A stretch of 64,000 nucleotides of DNA from positions 4,389,494 to 4,453,493 of the forward strand of contig NZ_ARWB01000001.1 in NCBI RefSeq assembly GCF_000384475.1, read 5' to 3'. Position 1 is the stretch's first letter; each line of letters begins with the position of its first letter. A program made the translations under genes and the position numbers. Below, piece by piece: positions 9,912-18,632 of the stretch. This DNA is from Methylopila sp. M107 (GTDB lineage Bacteria; Pseudomonadota; Alphaproteobacteria; Rhizobiales; Methylopilaceae). A model generated the notes under the pieces. It ran no database searches and was not told where the DNA came from. It saw only the letters and a program-made list of their open reading frames with translations.

Positions 9912-11270
9912 TCAGCCCTCTCCCGGCCGCGCCGCGGCGCCGGCCGTCGCCTTGGCGGGCGCGACGCGCCAGACCTTGTTGCCGACGTCGTCCGCGACCA
10001 GCAGCGCGCCGTCCTTGCCGATCGCGACCCCGACCGGGCGGCCCTGCGCCTCGCCGTCCTTGTTGAGGAAGTCGGTCAGGATGTCCTCGGGCGGGCCGGC
10101 GGGCTTGCCGTCCTTGAACGGCACGAAGATCACCTTGTAGCCGCTGACGGGCTTGCGGTTCCACGAGCCGTGCTGGCCGACGAAGGCGCCGTTCTTGTAC
10201 TTCTCGCCGAACAGGTCGCCCTCGTTGAAGGTCAGGCCGAGCGAGGCGGTATGCGAGCCGAGCGCATAGTCCGGCGCGACCGCCTTCGCGACGAGCTCCG
10301 GCGCCGCCGGCTTCACGCGCTCGTCCACATGCTGGCCATAGTAGGAGTACGGCCAGCCGTAGAACGCGCCGTCCTTCACGGAGGTCATGTAGTCCGGCAC
10401 GAGGTCCGGGCCGATCTCGTCGCGCTCGTTGACCACGACCCAGAGCTCGCCCGTCACGGGGTTCCAGGCCGGGCCGTTCGGGTTGCGCAGGCCCGTCGCA
10501 AAGTCGCGCGTCTGCTTCGACGCCACGTCGACCTCGAGCACCGCGGCGCGATGCTTCTCGGCCTCGATGCCGTTCTCGGCGACGTTCGAGTTCGAGCCGG
10601 AGGTCGCGTAGAGCTTGGACCCGTCCTTGCTCGCCGTGAGGTCCTTCGTCCAGTGATGGTTGAAGGGCTTTTCGGGCAGGTCGACGAGTTTTTCGGGCGT
10701 CGCCGTGATCTCGGTGTCGCCGTCCTTGTAGGGCACGCTCACGATCGAGTTGGTGTTCGCGATGTAGAGCCGGCCGTTCGACAGCACGACGCCGAAGGGC
10801 GAGTTCAGGCCCTTCACGAGCGTCGTTTTCACCTCCGCCTTGCCGTCGCCGTCGGCGTCGCGCAGCAGCGTGATGCGGTTCGCGCTCGGCGTCTTCGCGC
10901 CGGCCCGCGACATGAAGAAGCCCTGGAACATCTTCTTGACGCTGAAGCCCTCGGAGTCCGGCTTGACCGGCTCCGCGGTCTCGACCGCGAGCACGTCGCC
11001 GTTCGGCAGCGTGTAGACCCGCCGCGGATGATCGAGGCCGCTTGCGAACTCAACGACCTGCAGGCCGCTCCCGGCCGTCGGCTTGGCGTCGCCGCTCCAG
11101 CCCACGGCCTTGCCGACGCGGATCTGCGGGATCAGGCTGCTCTTCGGCTCCGGCAGGGTAGGCTTCGGCCCATAGCCCTCGGCGATCGGAACCTTCGACT
11201 CTTCCCCGCAGGCCGAAAGCGCCAGCAGCGCAGCCCCGGCGACGAGGAGTTTGGGCGTTCTGGATGTCAT
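9912..11270 (-). CDS. PQQ-dependent sugar (sorbosone) dehydrogenase-like lipoprotein
   Basis: A beta-propeller oxidoreductase of 452 residues when started at the ATG at 11270. This start places a lipoprotein signal at the N-terminus (KLLVAGAALLALSACGEE, lipobox LSAC with the acylated Cys), so the protein is probably anchored in the periplasm. A longer frame to 11471 would bury the signal, so I reject it. Propeller features of the glucose/sorbosone dehydrogenase family are visible: VEFASGLDHPRRVYTLPNGD, GLNSPFGVVL, TGLRNPNGPAWNP and VGVAIGKDGALLVADD. The family oxidises sugars using PQQ, but the substrate is not predictable and many relatives are uncharacterised. It stands alone between addB and dnaE2. 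Confidence 0.82.
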   Translation of the reverse strand: MTSRTPKLLVAGAALLALSACGEESKVPIAEGYGPKPTLPEPKSSLIPQIRVGKAVGWSGDAKPTAGSGLQVVEFASGLDHPRRVYTLPNGDVLAVETAEPVKPDSEGFSVKKMFQGFFMSRAGAKTPSANRITLLRDADGDGKAEVKTTLVKGLNSPFGVVLSNGRLYIANTNSIVSVPYKDGDTEITATPEKLVDLPEKPFNHHWTKDLTASKDGSKLYATSGSNSNVAENGIEAEKHRAAVLEVDVASKQTRDFATGLRNPNGPAWNPVTGELWVVVNERDEIGPDLVPDYMTSVKDGAFYGWPYSYYGQHVDERVKPAAPELVAKAVAPDYALGSHTASLGLTFNEGDLFGEKYKNGAFVGQHGSWNRKPVSGYKVIFVPFKDGKPAGPPEDILTDFLNKDGEAQGRPVGVAIGKDGALLVADDVGNKVWRVAPAKATAGAAARPGEG

Positions 11271-11525
11271 CTCGATCCATTTCGGAAATTGTTCGCGCCG
11301 ATGGGCGACGCGGTTCGTCGGCAGAACTCGCACGCCGGACGACGGTTCCGCCCGGAACCGGGCGCAGGCCGCCGCTTGCGGCGACGCAAGGCGCTTTCTG
11401 TGCCGGAGGCTCGCCTGATGGCGCCCGGATATAACAGTAAGTTCCTCGTTCGACTTGAACGCCATAAGCAAGATTGAAGTCGTCGCTTCACCCGCGTCGC
11501 GCGGACCAGGGCCGGCGTCCTGCGT

Positions 11526-14500
11526 TCAATGAAAATCGCGTGACTTCGGCAGGATGCGGACGCTTCGCGGGTGGCTCTGGCTGCCGCGCGGATGCTGCGG
11601 ATGCAGGAACTCGTCGGCGCGGCTGATCTCGATCCTGGGATCGTGGTCCTCCGACAGGCGCTTCAGCTCCGCGGTGCGGTCGAAAACGCGCTCCGCCATC
11701 AGGTGGATCACGCCCTCCGGGCTCTTCTGCACGCGGCCCTCGACCAGCAGCAGCCGCGCCGCCATCACCTCGCGGCGGAAGCGCTCGAAGGTGCGGGCCC
11801 ACAGGACGATATTGGTGACGCCGGTCTCGTCCTCCAGCGTGATGAAGATCGCCTTGCCGTTCCCCGGCCGCTGCCGCACCAGCACGACGCCCGCGGTTTT
11901 GCACCAGGAGGCGTCGCGCTTTTCGGAGGTCTCGGCGCAGCTCGAGATTTTTTCGCGCGCGAAGACCGGCCTCAGGATCGCCATCGGATGCGCCTTCAGC
12001 GACAGCCGGGCGGACTGGTAATCCGCCGCGACATGGGCGCCGAGCGGCATCTCGGGCAGATACACGGCGGGCTCCTCGCCGAGCTCCCGCGCGTCCGCCG
12101 CGGCGAACAGCGGCAGCGGGTCGTCGTCGGGCAGCCGCCGCACCGCCCAGAGCGCCTGCCTGCGGTCGAGCCCGATCGAGCGGAACGCGTCGGCCTCGGC
12201 GAGCAGGCGGAGCGCGCGGCCGGGAAGCCGGGCGCGCGTCTTCAGCGTCTCGATATCGGGAAACCCTGCGCCGCGCGCCGCGACAAGCCTTTCGGCGTCC
12301 GCCTCGGAAAACCCGCTGATCTGGCGAAAGCCGAGCCTGAGCGCGAGCGGGGCGCTTTTTGATCCTCCTCCGTGCGAAGCACGGGGGAGGGGGACCGCGA
12401 AGCGGTGGAGGGGGCAGGGCGTAGAGCGCTGCGTTTCAGTCTGTGCCTGTTCCGGGTCCGTCGCCCCCTCCACCATGGCTCGCGCCATGGTCCCCCTCCC
12501 CCGCTTCGCGGAGGAGGAACCAAGCGCGTCGTCTTTCCCCCGCTCCAGCACGTTGTCGTAAAAACTGTGATTGACGTCGATCGCCCGCGTCTCGACGCCG
12601 TGCTCGACCGCGTCCCGCACGATCTGCGCGGGAGCATAGAACCCCATGGGCTGCGAATTCAGCAGCGCGCAGGCGAACGCCGCCGGGTGGTGGCGTTTGA
12701 TCCAGGACGACACGTAGACGAGCTTTGCGAACGACGCCGCGTGGCTCTCGGGAAAGCCGTACGATCCAAACCCCTTGATCTGCTCGAAGCAGCGCTCGGC
12801 GAAATCACGCTCGTAGCCGCGCGCCGTCATGCGCTCGACCATCAGGGTCTCGAACGAGCCGATCGTGCCGACATGGCGGAACGTCGCCATGGCGCGGCGG
12901 AGCTGGTTCGCCTCGATGTCGGTGAACTTCGCCGCCACCATGGCGAGCCGCATCGCCTGTTCCTGGAACAGCGGCACGCCCATGGTCCGGCTCAGCACCT
13001 GGCGCAGCTCGTCCGGCGGTCCGTGCTCGGGCGAGGGGGAGGGATACTCGACCTTTTCGAGCCCGGCCCGGCGGCGCAGATAGGGGTGGACCATTTCGCC
13101 CTGGATCGGGCCGGGCCGCACGATCGCGACCTGGATGACGAGGTCGTAAAACGCCTTCGGCTTCAGCCGCGGCAGCATGTTCATCTGCGCCCGGCTCTCG
13201 ACCTGGAACACGCCGAGCGAATCCGCGCGCTGCAGCATGGCGTAGGTCTCGGGATCTTCCTTCGGCACGCTGGCGAGGTCGAGATCCGGCCCGCCGGTCT
13301 CGCGGATGAGGTCGAACGCCTTGCGGATGCAGGTCAGCATGCCGAGCGCGAGCACGTCGATCTTCATCAAGCCAAGTTCGTCGATGTCGTCCTTGTCCCA
13401 TTCGATGAAGGTGCGGTCCGCCATGGCGGCGTTGCCGATCGGCGCGAGTTCGTCGAGCCGGCCGCGCGTCAGCACGAAGCCGCCGACATGCTGCGACAGG
13501 TGCCGCGGAAAACCGAGCAGGCGGCGCGCGAGCCCGATCGCGCGGCGGATCGCGGGGTTCTTCGGGTCGAGCCCGGTCTGCCTTATGTGCTCGTCGGAGA
13601 TCGACGACCCAAAGCTGCCCCACTGGGTGGAGGCGAGGCGGGCGGTGACGTCCTCGGAAAGCCCCAGCGCCTTGCCGACCTCGCGCATGGCGCTGCGCGG
13701 CCGGTAGCTGATCACGGTCCCGGCGATGCCGGCGCGGTGGCGGCCGTAGCGCTCGTAGATGTGCTGGATGATCTCCTCGCGCCGCTCGTGCTCGAAATCG
13801 ACGTCGATGTCGGGCGGCTCGCGGCGCTCCTCCGAGATGAAGCGCGCGAACAGCAGGTCGTGCTCGGCCGGGTCGACCGCCGTGATGCCGAGCGCGTAGC
13901 AGACCGCGGAGTTCGCGGCCGAGCCGCGCCCCTGGCAGAGGATGCCCTTGTCCTCCGCCACGCGGACGATGTCGTGGATGGTGAGGAAATACCGCGCGTA
14001 ATCGAGCTTCTGGATCAGCGCGAGCTCGTCGTTCAGGAGCTTTTCGACCTTGTCCGGCACGCCATCGGGATAGCGGATGGCGGCGCGCCGCCATGTCAGT
14101 TCCGTCAGCCAACCCTGCGCGGTCTTGCCCGGCGGGACGGGCTCGTCCGGATAGTCGTAGGTCAACTCGGAAAGCGTGAAATCGATCCGCGCCAGCAGGT
14201 TCTGGGTCTCGGCGATCGCCTCCGGCGCCTCGCGGAACAGCCGCGCCATCTCGGAAGGCGACTTCAGGTGCCGCTCGGCGTTGGCCTCCAGCCGGCGCCC
14301 GGCGGTCTCGACCGTCACGCCCTCGCGGATGCAGGTCACGACATCCTGCAGGTCGCGCGCGCCGGGCTCGTCATAGAGCGCGTCGTTGGTCGCAATGAGC
14401 GGGACGGCGAGCGGCGCCGCGATCGCCTCGAGGCGGACGAGCCGGCGCGCGTCGTCGCCGCGTCGGTGCATCGCTGCGGCGAGCCAGACCGCGCCGGGCG

Positions 14501-15242
14501 CGGCCTCGGCGATGCGGGCGAGGGGACCGGGGAGGGCGTCGAGCCGGCGTCCCGGCATGACGATCAGCAGCAGGCCCTTTGGGTCGGCGAGCAGGTCGTC
14601 GAGATCGAGCAGGCACTCGCCCTTTTTCGCGCGACGGTTTCCGAGCGTGAGCAGCCGGCAGAGCCGGCCCCACCCGGCGCGGTCGACCGGGTAGGCGACG
14701 ACGTCCGGCGCGCCGTCGCGGAACACGAGCCGCGACCCGACGACGAGCCGGAAGTTTTGCGCGAGGCGCTTCAGCGCTTCGGCCGTGACCGGAAAATCGT
14801 CGGGGAGCGGGCGGTCGATGAAGACAAATTCGCCGGGGCTGTCGCCCGCGCGCAGCTTTTCGGGCGGCGGCGCGCCCTCGGCGCGAAGCTGCCGGAGCGC
14901 GCTGTGCGCCCGCACCACGCCCGCAACCGTGTTGCGGTCCGCGATCCCGATCCCGCTCTGCCCGAGCAGCAGCGCGGTCAGCACCATGGCTTGCGGCTGC
15001 GAGGCGCCGCGCAGGAAGGAGAAGTTGGTGGCGGCGACGAGCTCGGCGTAAAGCGGCGGGGCGCCATTCCTGTCCCCCTCCCCCTTGCGGGGAGGGGTTA
15101 GGGGTGGGGGTGGCGCCGGATGAAGCACAGTTGGTCGGCGTAGAGCAGCTTCAGCCTTGCCGCCTCTTTCTGAACCACCCCCACCCCTAACCCCTCCCCG
15201 CAAGGGGGAGGGGAACAGGAGCGTCGGCGTCTCGCTCCTCAC
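11526..15242 (-). CDS. dnaE2: Error-prone DNA polymerase DnaE2 (ImuC) with in-frame palindromic insert
   Basis: The catalytic subunit of the SOS mutasome, which carries out lesion bypass with ImuA and ImuB. A PHP-type N-terminus (YAELVAATNFSFLRGAS) begins near residue 65, the polymerase metal site PDIDVDFEHERREEI lies near residue 475, and the C-terminal OB-fold region contains VLVRQRPGNGKAIFITLEDE. I start it at the GTG at 15242 because it overlaps the imuB stop as GTGA and no other ordinary start lies before the PHP domain. At 1238 residues it is longer than the roughly 1050-1100 usual for the family. The excess is explained by a leader of about 60 residues translated through a palindromic repeat, and by about 54 residues (907-960) translated through a second one. 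Both inserts keep the frame open. Confidence 0.9.
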   Translation of the reverse strand: MRSETPTLLFPSPLRGGVRGGGGSERGGKAEAALRRPTVLHPAPPPPLTPPRKGEGDRNGAPPLYAELVAATNFSFLRGASQPQAMVLTALLLGQSGIGIADRNTVAGVVRAHSALRQLRAEGAPPPEKLRAGDSPGEFVFIDRPLPDDFPVTAEALKRLAQNFRLVVGSRLVFRDGAPDVVAYPVDRAGWGRLCRLLTLGNRRAKKGECLLDLDDLLADPKGLLLIVMPGRRLDALPGPLARIAEAAPGAVWLAAAMHRRGDDARRLVRLEAIAAPLAVPLIATNDALYDEPGARDLQDVVTCIREGVTVETAGRRLEANAERHLKSPSEMARLFREAPEAIAETQNLLARIDFTLSELTYDYPDEPVPPGKTAQGWLTELTWRRAAIRYPDGVPDKVEKLLNDELALIQKLDYARYFLTIHDIVRVAEDKGILCQGRGSAANSAVCYALGITAVDPAEHDLLFARFISEERREPPDIDVDFEHERREEIIQHIYERYGRHRAGIAGTVISYRPRSAMREVGKALGLSEDVTARLASTQWGSFGSSISDEHIRQTGLDPKNPAIRRAIGLARRLLGFPRHLSQHVGGFVLTRGRLDELAPIGNAAMADRTFIEWDKDDIDELGLMKIDVLALGMLTCIRKAFDLIRETGGPDLDLASVPKEDPETYAMLQRADSLGVFQVESRAQMNMLPRLKPKAFYDLVIQVAIVRPGPIQGEMVHPYLRRRAGLEKVEYPSPSPEHGPPDELRQVLSRTMGVPLFQEQAMRLAMVAAKFTDIEANQLRRAMATFRHVGTIGSFETLMVERMTARGYERDFAERCFEQIKGFGSYGFPESHAASFAKLVYVSSWIKRHHPAAFACALLNSQPMGFYAPAQIVRDAVEHGVETRAIDVNHSFYDNVLERGKDDALGSSSAKRGRGTMARAMVEGATDPEQAQTETQRSTPCPLHRFAVPLPRASHGGGSKSAPLALRLGFRQISGFSEADAERLVAARGAGFPDIETLKTRARLPGRALRLLAEADAFRSIGLDRRQALWAVRRLPDDDPLPLFAAADARELGEEPAVYLPEMPLGAHVAADYQSARLSLKAHPMAILRPVFAREKISSCAETSEKRDASWCKTAGVVLVRQRPGNGKAIFITLEDETGVTNIVLWARTFERFRREVMAARLLLVEGRVQKSPEGVIHLMAERVFDRTAELKRLSEDHDPRIEISRADEFLHPQHPRGSQSHPRSVRILPKSRDFH
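12362..12523. repeat. Palindromic repeat element inserted in frame within dnaE2
   Basis: Two arms, about 12362-12416 and 12461-12523, are inverted copies of one another. Each contains CCTCCTCCG, then GGGGGAGGGGGACC, then GGTGGAGGGGGC, with small hairpins between them (CGTGCGAAGCACG, CCGCGAAGCGG and CCATGGCTCGCGCCATGG). The element is 162 bp, a multiple of three, and reads through as a low-complexity segment (for example KRGRGTMARAMVEGATD) between the conserved DnaE2 blocks ending VNHSFYDNVLE and starting LALRLGFRQISGFSEADAE. Confidence 0.82.
15066..15217. repeat. Inverted palindromic repeat pair at the start of dnaE2
   Basis: CCCCCTCCCCCTTGCGGGGA followed by GGGTTAGGGGTGGGGGTGG (15073-15112) is repeated in inverse orientation at 15176-15213, with about 60 bp between. 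Each arm is itself a hairpin (CCCCTCCCCCTTGCGGGGAGGGG type). It belongs to the same family as the elements at 6682-6783 and 12362-12523. It occupies the space between the imuB stop and the conserved PHP domain of dnaE2 and would be translated from the GTG at 15242. Confidence 0.8.
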
Positions 15243-16795
15243 GCGAACAGTCCGTGCAGATACCAGCGCGGCTCGGTCGTCTCGCGCTCGTAGAGCCCGG
15301 CGCGGAACAGCCAGAAGCGGCGGCCCTCCTCGTCCTCGACCCGGTAATAATCGCGCGTGGGCTGCCCATGCGTCCGCCACCACTCGGCGGCGATCCGCTC
15401 CGGACCCTCGGCGCGGACGACGCGATGAAGCGCGCGCCGCCAGCGGAAGCGCAAGGGCGGCCCGTCGGGCGCCTCGGCGAGCGTCTCGATCGGCTGCGGC
15501 GGCTCGAACAGTTTTAGCGGCCGGAGCGGCGGCTCGCCGGGCTCGGCCTCGGTCCACGCTTCCCGCTTCAGGGCGACCGCCGCCGCCGGCATGAGCCGCG
15601 ACGCGCGCGAGGGCGCATGCGTGTCGGCGGCCGCGAAGCGCAGCACCCGCTCCGCCCCGAAGCGCGCGGTGAGCCGGTCGACGAGGTCGGCGATCTCGTC
15701 ATCCTCGATCGCCTTGCCGTCGAGCCCCGGCTGCGCCTGCCCGAGCGGCTCGGAGACGGGGACCGAAAGGCGCATCAGGTCGAAGCCGAAACCGGGATCG
15801 AGCGGGTCGGCGAGGGCGTCGAGCTTTTCGCGCAGCAGGCGGAAGATCGCGCCGGAGTCGCGCGTGGGGCGGCCGGTCTCGACGGTAAGCCGCCGCACGG
15901 CGCCGTCGGTGCGGAAGAAGCTGGCCTCGATGGCCCGGCCGCCATGGCCAATGGCCATAAGCATTTCGGCCGCCTCTGCGATCAATCCTTTGAGCGCCTG
16001 CTCGATCGTTTCCTGATGCGCGATCGGTTCGGCGAAGAGCCTCTCGGCCCGGACCGCCGGCGGCGCGCGCAGCGGGGTGATGCGGATGTCGTCGCGCCCG
16101 AGCGTGCGCCACAGTTTCGCGCAGAGCTCATGGCCGAAGCGTGCGGCCAGCGGGCCACGGGGCATCGTGGCGAGATCGCCGATGCGCCTTAGCCCCGCGA
16201 GCGAGAGCGCCGCCCGGTCGGCCTCCGACAGGTCGAGCGCGGCGACCGGCAGCGGCCGGATCGCCTCCTCCTCGAAGCCGGACATGACGATCTCGACGCC
16301 GCCATAAAGCGCCAGCGCGCGCGCCGCGTCCGGCGTTCCGGCGATCACGCCGCGCACGGAAAAACCGCTGAGGCGCAGGCGTTTCAGCACGTCGGCGCGC
16401 AACGCCTGCTCGCCGCCGAGGAGATGCGCGCAGCCTGTGACGTCGAGGATAAGCCCGTGCGGCGGATCGAGCGCGACCAGCGGTGTCCAGCGGTCGGAGG
16501 CTTCGGCGAGGCGCTTCAGAAGCGCGGCGTCGGCTTCCGCGTCGTGGTCGGCGGCGGCGATGTCCGGAACGCGGGCGCGGGCGTCCGCGAGCGCAAGTCC
16601 CGGCTTCAGCCCAAGCGCATGCGCCTGCCGGTTCGCGGCGACGATCCTGGCTGCGCCCTTGACGGACGAGGCGAGCACCAGCGCCGCCTCAGCCCGCGCG
16701 CCGCATGAGCGGCTCGCGAGCCGCTCGAGCCGGTCGGTCGGCAGGAACGGGAACCACAGCGCGAGGTAGCGGCGCGGCGAAGACAAGTCGGTCAC
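15239..16795 (-). CDS. imuB: Y-family polymerase-like mutasome protein ImuB
   Basis: A 518-residue protein of the DinB/ImuB group that bridges ImuA and DnaE2 in damage-induced mutagenesis. From the GTG at 16795 the N-terminus reads YLALWFPFLPTDRLERL. Where true Y-family polymerases have a catalytic aspartate, the ImuB-type hydrophobic WFPFLPTDR is present, so it is probably not an active polymerase. LALADARARVPDIAAADHD and VALDPPHGLILDVTGCAHL are further family features. A GTG start is preferred because upstream residues are non-conserved and lie deep in imuA; the two genes then overlap by 107 bp. The stop overlaps the proposed dnaE2 GTG by three bases of a GTGA. It is regulated with imuA by the SOS box at 17483. 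Confidence 0.88.
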   Translation of the reverse strand: MTDLSSPRRYLALWFPFLPTDRLERLASRSCGARAEAALVLASSVKGAARIVAANRQAHALGLKPGLALADARARVPDIAAADHDAEADAALLKRLAEASDRWTPLVALDPPHGLILDVTGCAHLLGGEQALRADVLKRLRLSGFSVRGVIAGTPDAARALALYGGVEIVMSGFEEEAIRPLPVAALDLSEADRAALSLAGLRRIGDLATMPRGPLAARFGHELCAKLWRTLGRDDIRITPLRAPPAVRAERLFAEPIAHQETIEQALKGLIAEAAEMLMAIGHGGRAIEASFFRTDGAVRRLTVETGRPTRDSGAIFRLLREKLDALADPLDPGFGFDLMRLSVPVSEPLGQAQPGLDGKAIEDDEIADLVDRLTARFGAERVLRFAAADTHAPSRASRLMPAAAVALKREAWTEAEPGEPPLRPLKLFEPPQPIETLAEAPDGPPLRFRWRRALHRVVRAEGPERIAAEWWRTHGQPTRDYYRVEDEEGRRFWLFRAGLYERETTEPRWYLHGLFA

Positions 16796-17465
16796 GGTCC
16801 CACTCCACACGCCAGGATTTCGGCGCGACCCCGGCCCGGTGTCGCAGCAAGGCGGCCTCGAAGGCCGGAGGACCCGGAGCATTGGCCTCGAGCGGCGTCG
16901 AGGCGGCCGCCGCCACGCTCCAGCGGCTCATGGCGGCGCTGGCCTCAGGCTCCGCGCCGCCCCGGATCATCACGAGCGTGACGCCCGAGCTTGCGGCCGC
17001 GAGCGAGAGCCGGCGGCTCGCCTTCAGGTCGAGGGTTTTGGGCGTCCCCCAGACCTCCGCCAGCACCGCGCCGAGGCCTGCGCAGCGCGCGGCTTCGTTC
17101 GCGGCCCTCAGCACGCCGGTCGCGTCCCGCGGCCGCACAAGAATGAGGCGGTCGGGATCGCCCCCGAAGGCCGCGACGCCCTCGCCGTGCAGCGCGCCGG
17201 CTTCCGTCTCCGAATAGTCCTGCCGCGCCCAGACGATCGGGCGTTCGCCCGCGGCCCTGAGCGCGAGGCAGAGCCCGAACCCTTCCGCGGCGGCCGCGTC
17301 CATGGTCCGCCGCGCAAAAACTTCGTGCAGCGCGCCGCGCTTCAGCCCGCCCCCGAGCGCGTCGTCGATGTCCGCGAGCCCGAAGCCGAAGAGGCCGGCC
17401 GCGCCGCGGATGTCCGGCGGCTCCAGCGCCGCGATGGCGCGCCGCAAGGCGATGAGTTGTGACAT
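16689..17465 (-). CDS. imuA: SOS mutagenesis RecA-like protein ImuA
   Basis: A 258-residue protein of the ImuA family, distantly RecA/SulA-like, which works with ImuB and DnaE2 in translesion synthesis. Visible family features are FGFGLADIDDALGGGLKRGALHEVF at the N-terminus (the family's analogue of the RecA entry region), ERPIVWARQD, a LGAVLAEVWG segment and the C-terminal WRVEWDRDRLVF followed by VPVPADRPA. It is the first gene of imuA-imuB-dnaE2 and lies 18 bp downstream of a LexA-type GAAC-N7-GAAC box. The long overlap with imuB suggests tight coupling. Confidence 0.88.
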   Translation of the reverse strand: MSQLIALRRAIAALEPPDIRGAAGLFGFGLADIDDALGGGLKRGALHEVFARRTMDAAAAEGFGLCLALRAAGERPIVWARQDYSETEAGALHGEGVAAFGGDPDRLILVRPRDATGVLRAANEAARCAGLGAVLAEVWGTPKTLDLKASRRLSLAAASSGVTLVMIRGGAEPEASAAMSRWSVAAAASTPLEANAPGPPAFEAALLRHRAGVAPKSWRVEWDRDRLVFAAPLPRAVVPVPADRPARAAREPLMRRAG

Positions 17466-17482
17466 GCGCGTCGCGCCACCAT

Positions 17483-17497
17483 GTTCCTATTTTGTTC
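17483..17497 (-). promoter_or_regulatory. LexA (SOS) box upstream of imuA
   Basis: On the minus strand the sequence is GAAC-AAAATAG-GAAC, an exact match to the direct-repeat LexA operator GAAC-N7-GAAC known from Rhizobiales and other alphaproteobacteria. It ends 18 bp before the imuA ATG, where a repressor would block transcription. This supports damage-inducible expression of imuA-imuB-dnaE2. Confidence 0.88.
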
Positions 17498-17726
17498 TTT
17501 TATAACGACTCCGCACAGAGGGAGAGTCAAGCGGGGGCGCGGCCACGGCATGGGCGATTTCCCGTCGTCGATCCGGCCGGGAGGGCCGTCAATCCAGGGC
17601 CTTGCGGCGTCCATGATTTTGCGAGCGGAGCGCGCAGCGAGACGCAAACTTTGAGGGGGGCACGGCGCTCGATCGTTTAAAGGCTGCTTCCGCGGCTCGC
17701 GGGGCGCGCCCGAAGGAGACGTTTCA

Positions 17727-18632
17727 GTGAAGCGACGCGGCCGACCCGTGGTCTACGCTTTCGTCTGCTGGCTGGCTTGCGTCGGCCCCGCGCCGGCGTT
17801 CGAGGTTGAAACCGCGCAGGGGCGGGTCTCCATCGCGTCCGCGCCGCAGCGCGTCGCGGCGTTCGACATCGCCGCCATCGACACTCTGCAACGACTTGGC
17901 GTCACGTTGGCCGGCGTCCCCAAAAAGCTGTTCATAGCCGAGCTCGAAACCGCGACGGCCGGCGTCGAAAAGGTCGGCACGCTGTTCGAGCCCGACCTCG
18001 AGGCGCTGAACGCGCTGTCGCCCGACCTCATCATCGTCGGCGGGCGGTCGTCGCCGCGCGCCGCCTCCACGGCCCGCGTCGCGCGCACGATCGACATGAC
18101 GATGACGGGCGACGACCTGATCGCCGACGCCCGCGCGCGGCTCGCCGCCTACGGCGCGCTGTTCGAAAAGTCGGCGGAGGCGCAGGCCGTCGCGGCCGAG
18201 TTCGACGCGGCGATCGCGGCCGCCAGGGCCGCCATCGCGGGCAAGGGCAACGGCCTCATCCTGATGACCAACGGCCCGAAGATCTCGGCCTATGGCCCCG
18301 GCTCGCGCTTCGGCTGGCTGCATACGGCGCTCGGGCTTCCGCCCGCGGTCGACGTCGCGGCCGCCGTCCATGGCGAGGCGGTGTCGTTCGAGTTCGTCGC
18401 CAAGGCCAATCCCGACTGGCTGATCGTGGTCGATCGGGCGGCGGCGATCGGGTCGGGCGAGCAGAACGCCAGGGCGACGCTCGACAACGAACTCGTGGCC
18501 GGCGTGACCGCGTGGCGCAAGGGGCAGGTGGTCTATCTCCCGGCCGCCGATTTCTATCTCGCGGCCGGCGGCGTGCAGGCGACGACGCGCGTGCTGGCGG
18601 CCCTGACCGACGCCTTCTCGCAAGCCAGATGA
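17727..18632 (+). CDS. Iron-siderophore ABC transporter, periplasmic substrate-binding protein
   Basis: A 301-residue class III binding protein of the FatB/CeuE/YclQ type. A signal peptide is visible (VVYAFVCWLACVGPAPAFE), so it acts in the periplasm. Family features include ASAPQRVAAFDIAAIDTLQRLG, LFEPDLEALNALSPDLIIVG, and the C-terminal NPDWLIVVDRAAAIG. The start is the GTG at 17727, preceded by AAGGAG at 17712-17717. It is the first of four genes: the stop overlaps the following permease ATG (ATGA). It would deliver an iron chelate to the two permeases and the ATPase. The exact ligand cannot be read from the sequence. Confidence 0.87.
   Translation: MKRRGRPVVYAFVCWLACVGPAPAFEVETAQGRVSIASAPQRVAAFDIAAIDTLQRLGVTLAGVPKKLFIAELETATAGVEKVGTLFEPDLEALNALSPDLIIVGGRSSPRAASTARVARTIDMTMTGDDLIADARARLAAYGALFEKSAEAQAVAAEFDAAIAAARAAIAGKGNGLILMTNGPKISAYGPGSRFGWLHTALGLPPAVDVAAAVHGEAVSFEFVAKANPDWLIVVDRAAAIGSGEQNARATLDNELVAGVTAWRKGQVVYLPAADFYLAAGGVQATTRVLAALTDAFSQAR

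Noticed and set aside
6856..10140. Very long plus-strand reading frame opposite addB and its neighbour
   Set aside because: It is an antisense by-product of GC-rich codon use; addB on the other strand has clear motifs and the antisense product is low-complexity Arg/Gly/Ala.
12372..15101. Long plus-strand reading frame opposite dnaE2
   Set aside because: Same antisense effect; no domains, and dnaE2 is unmistakable.
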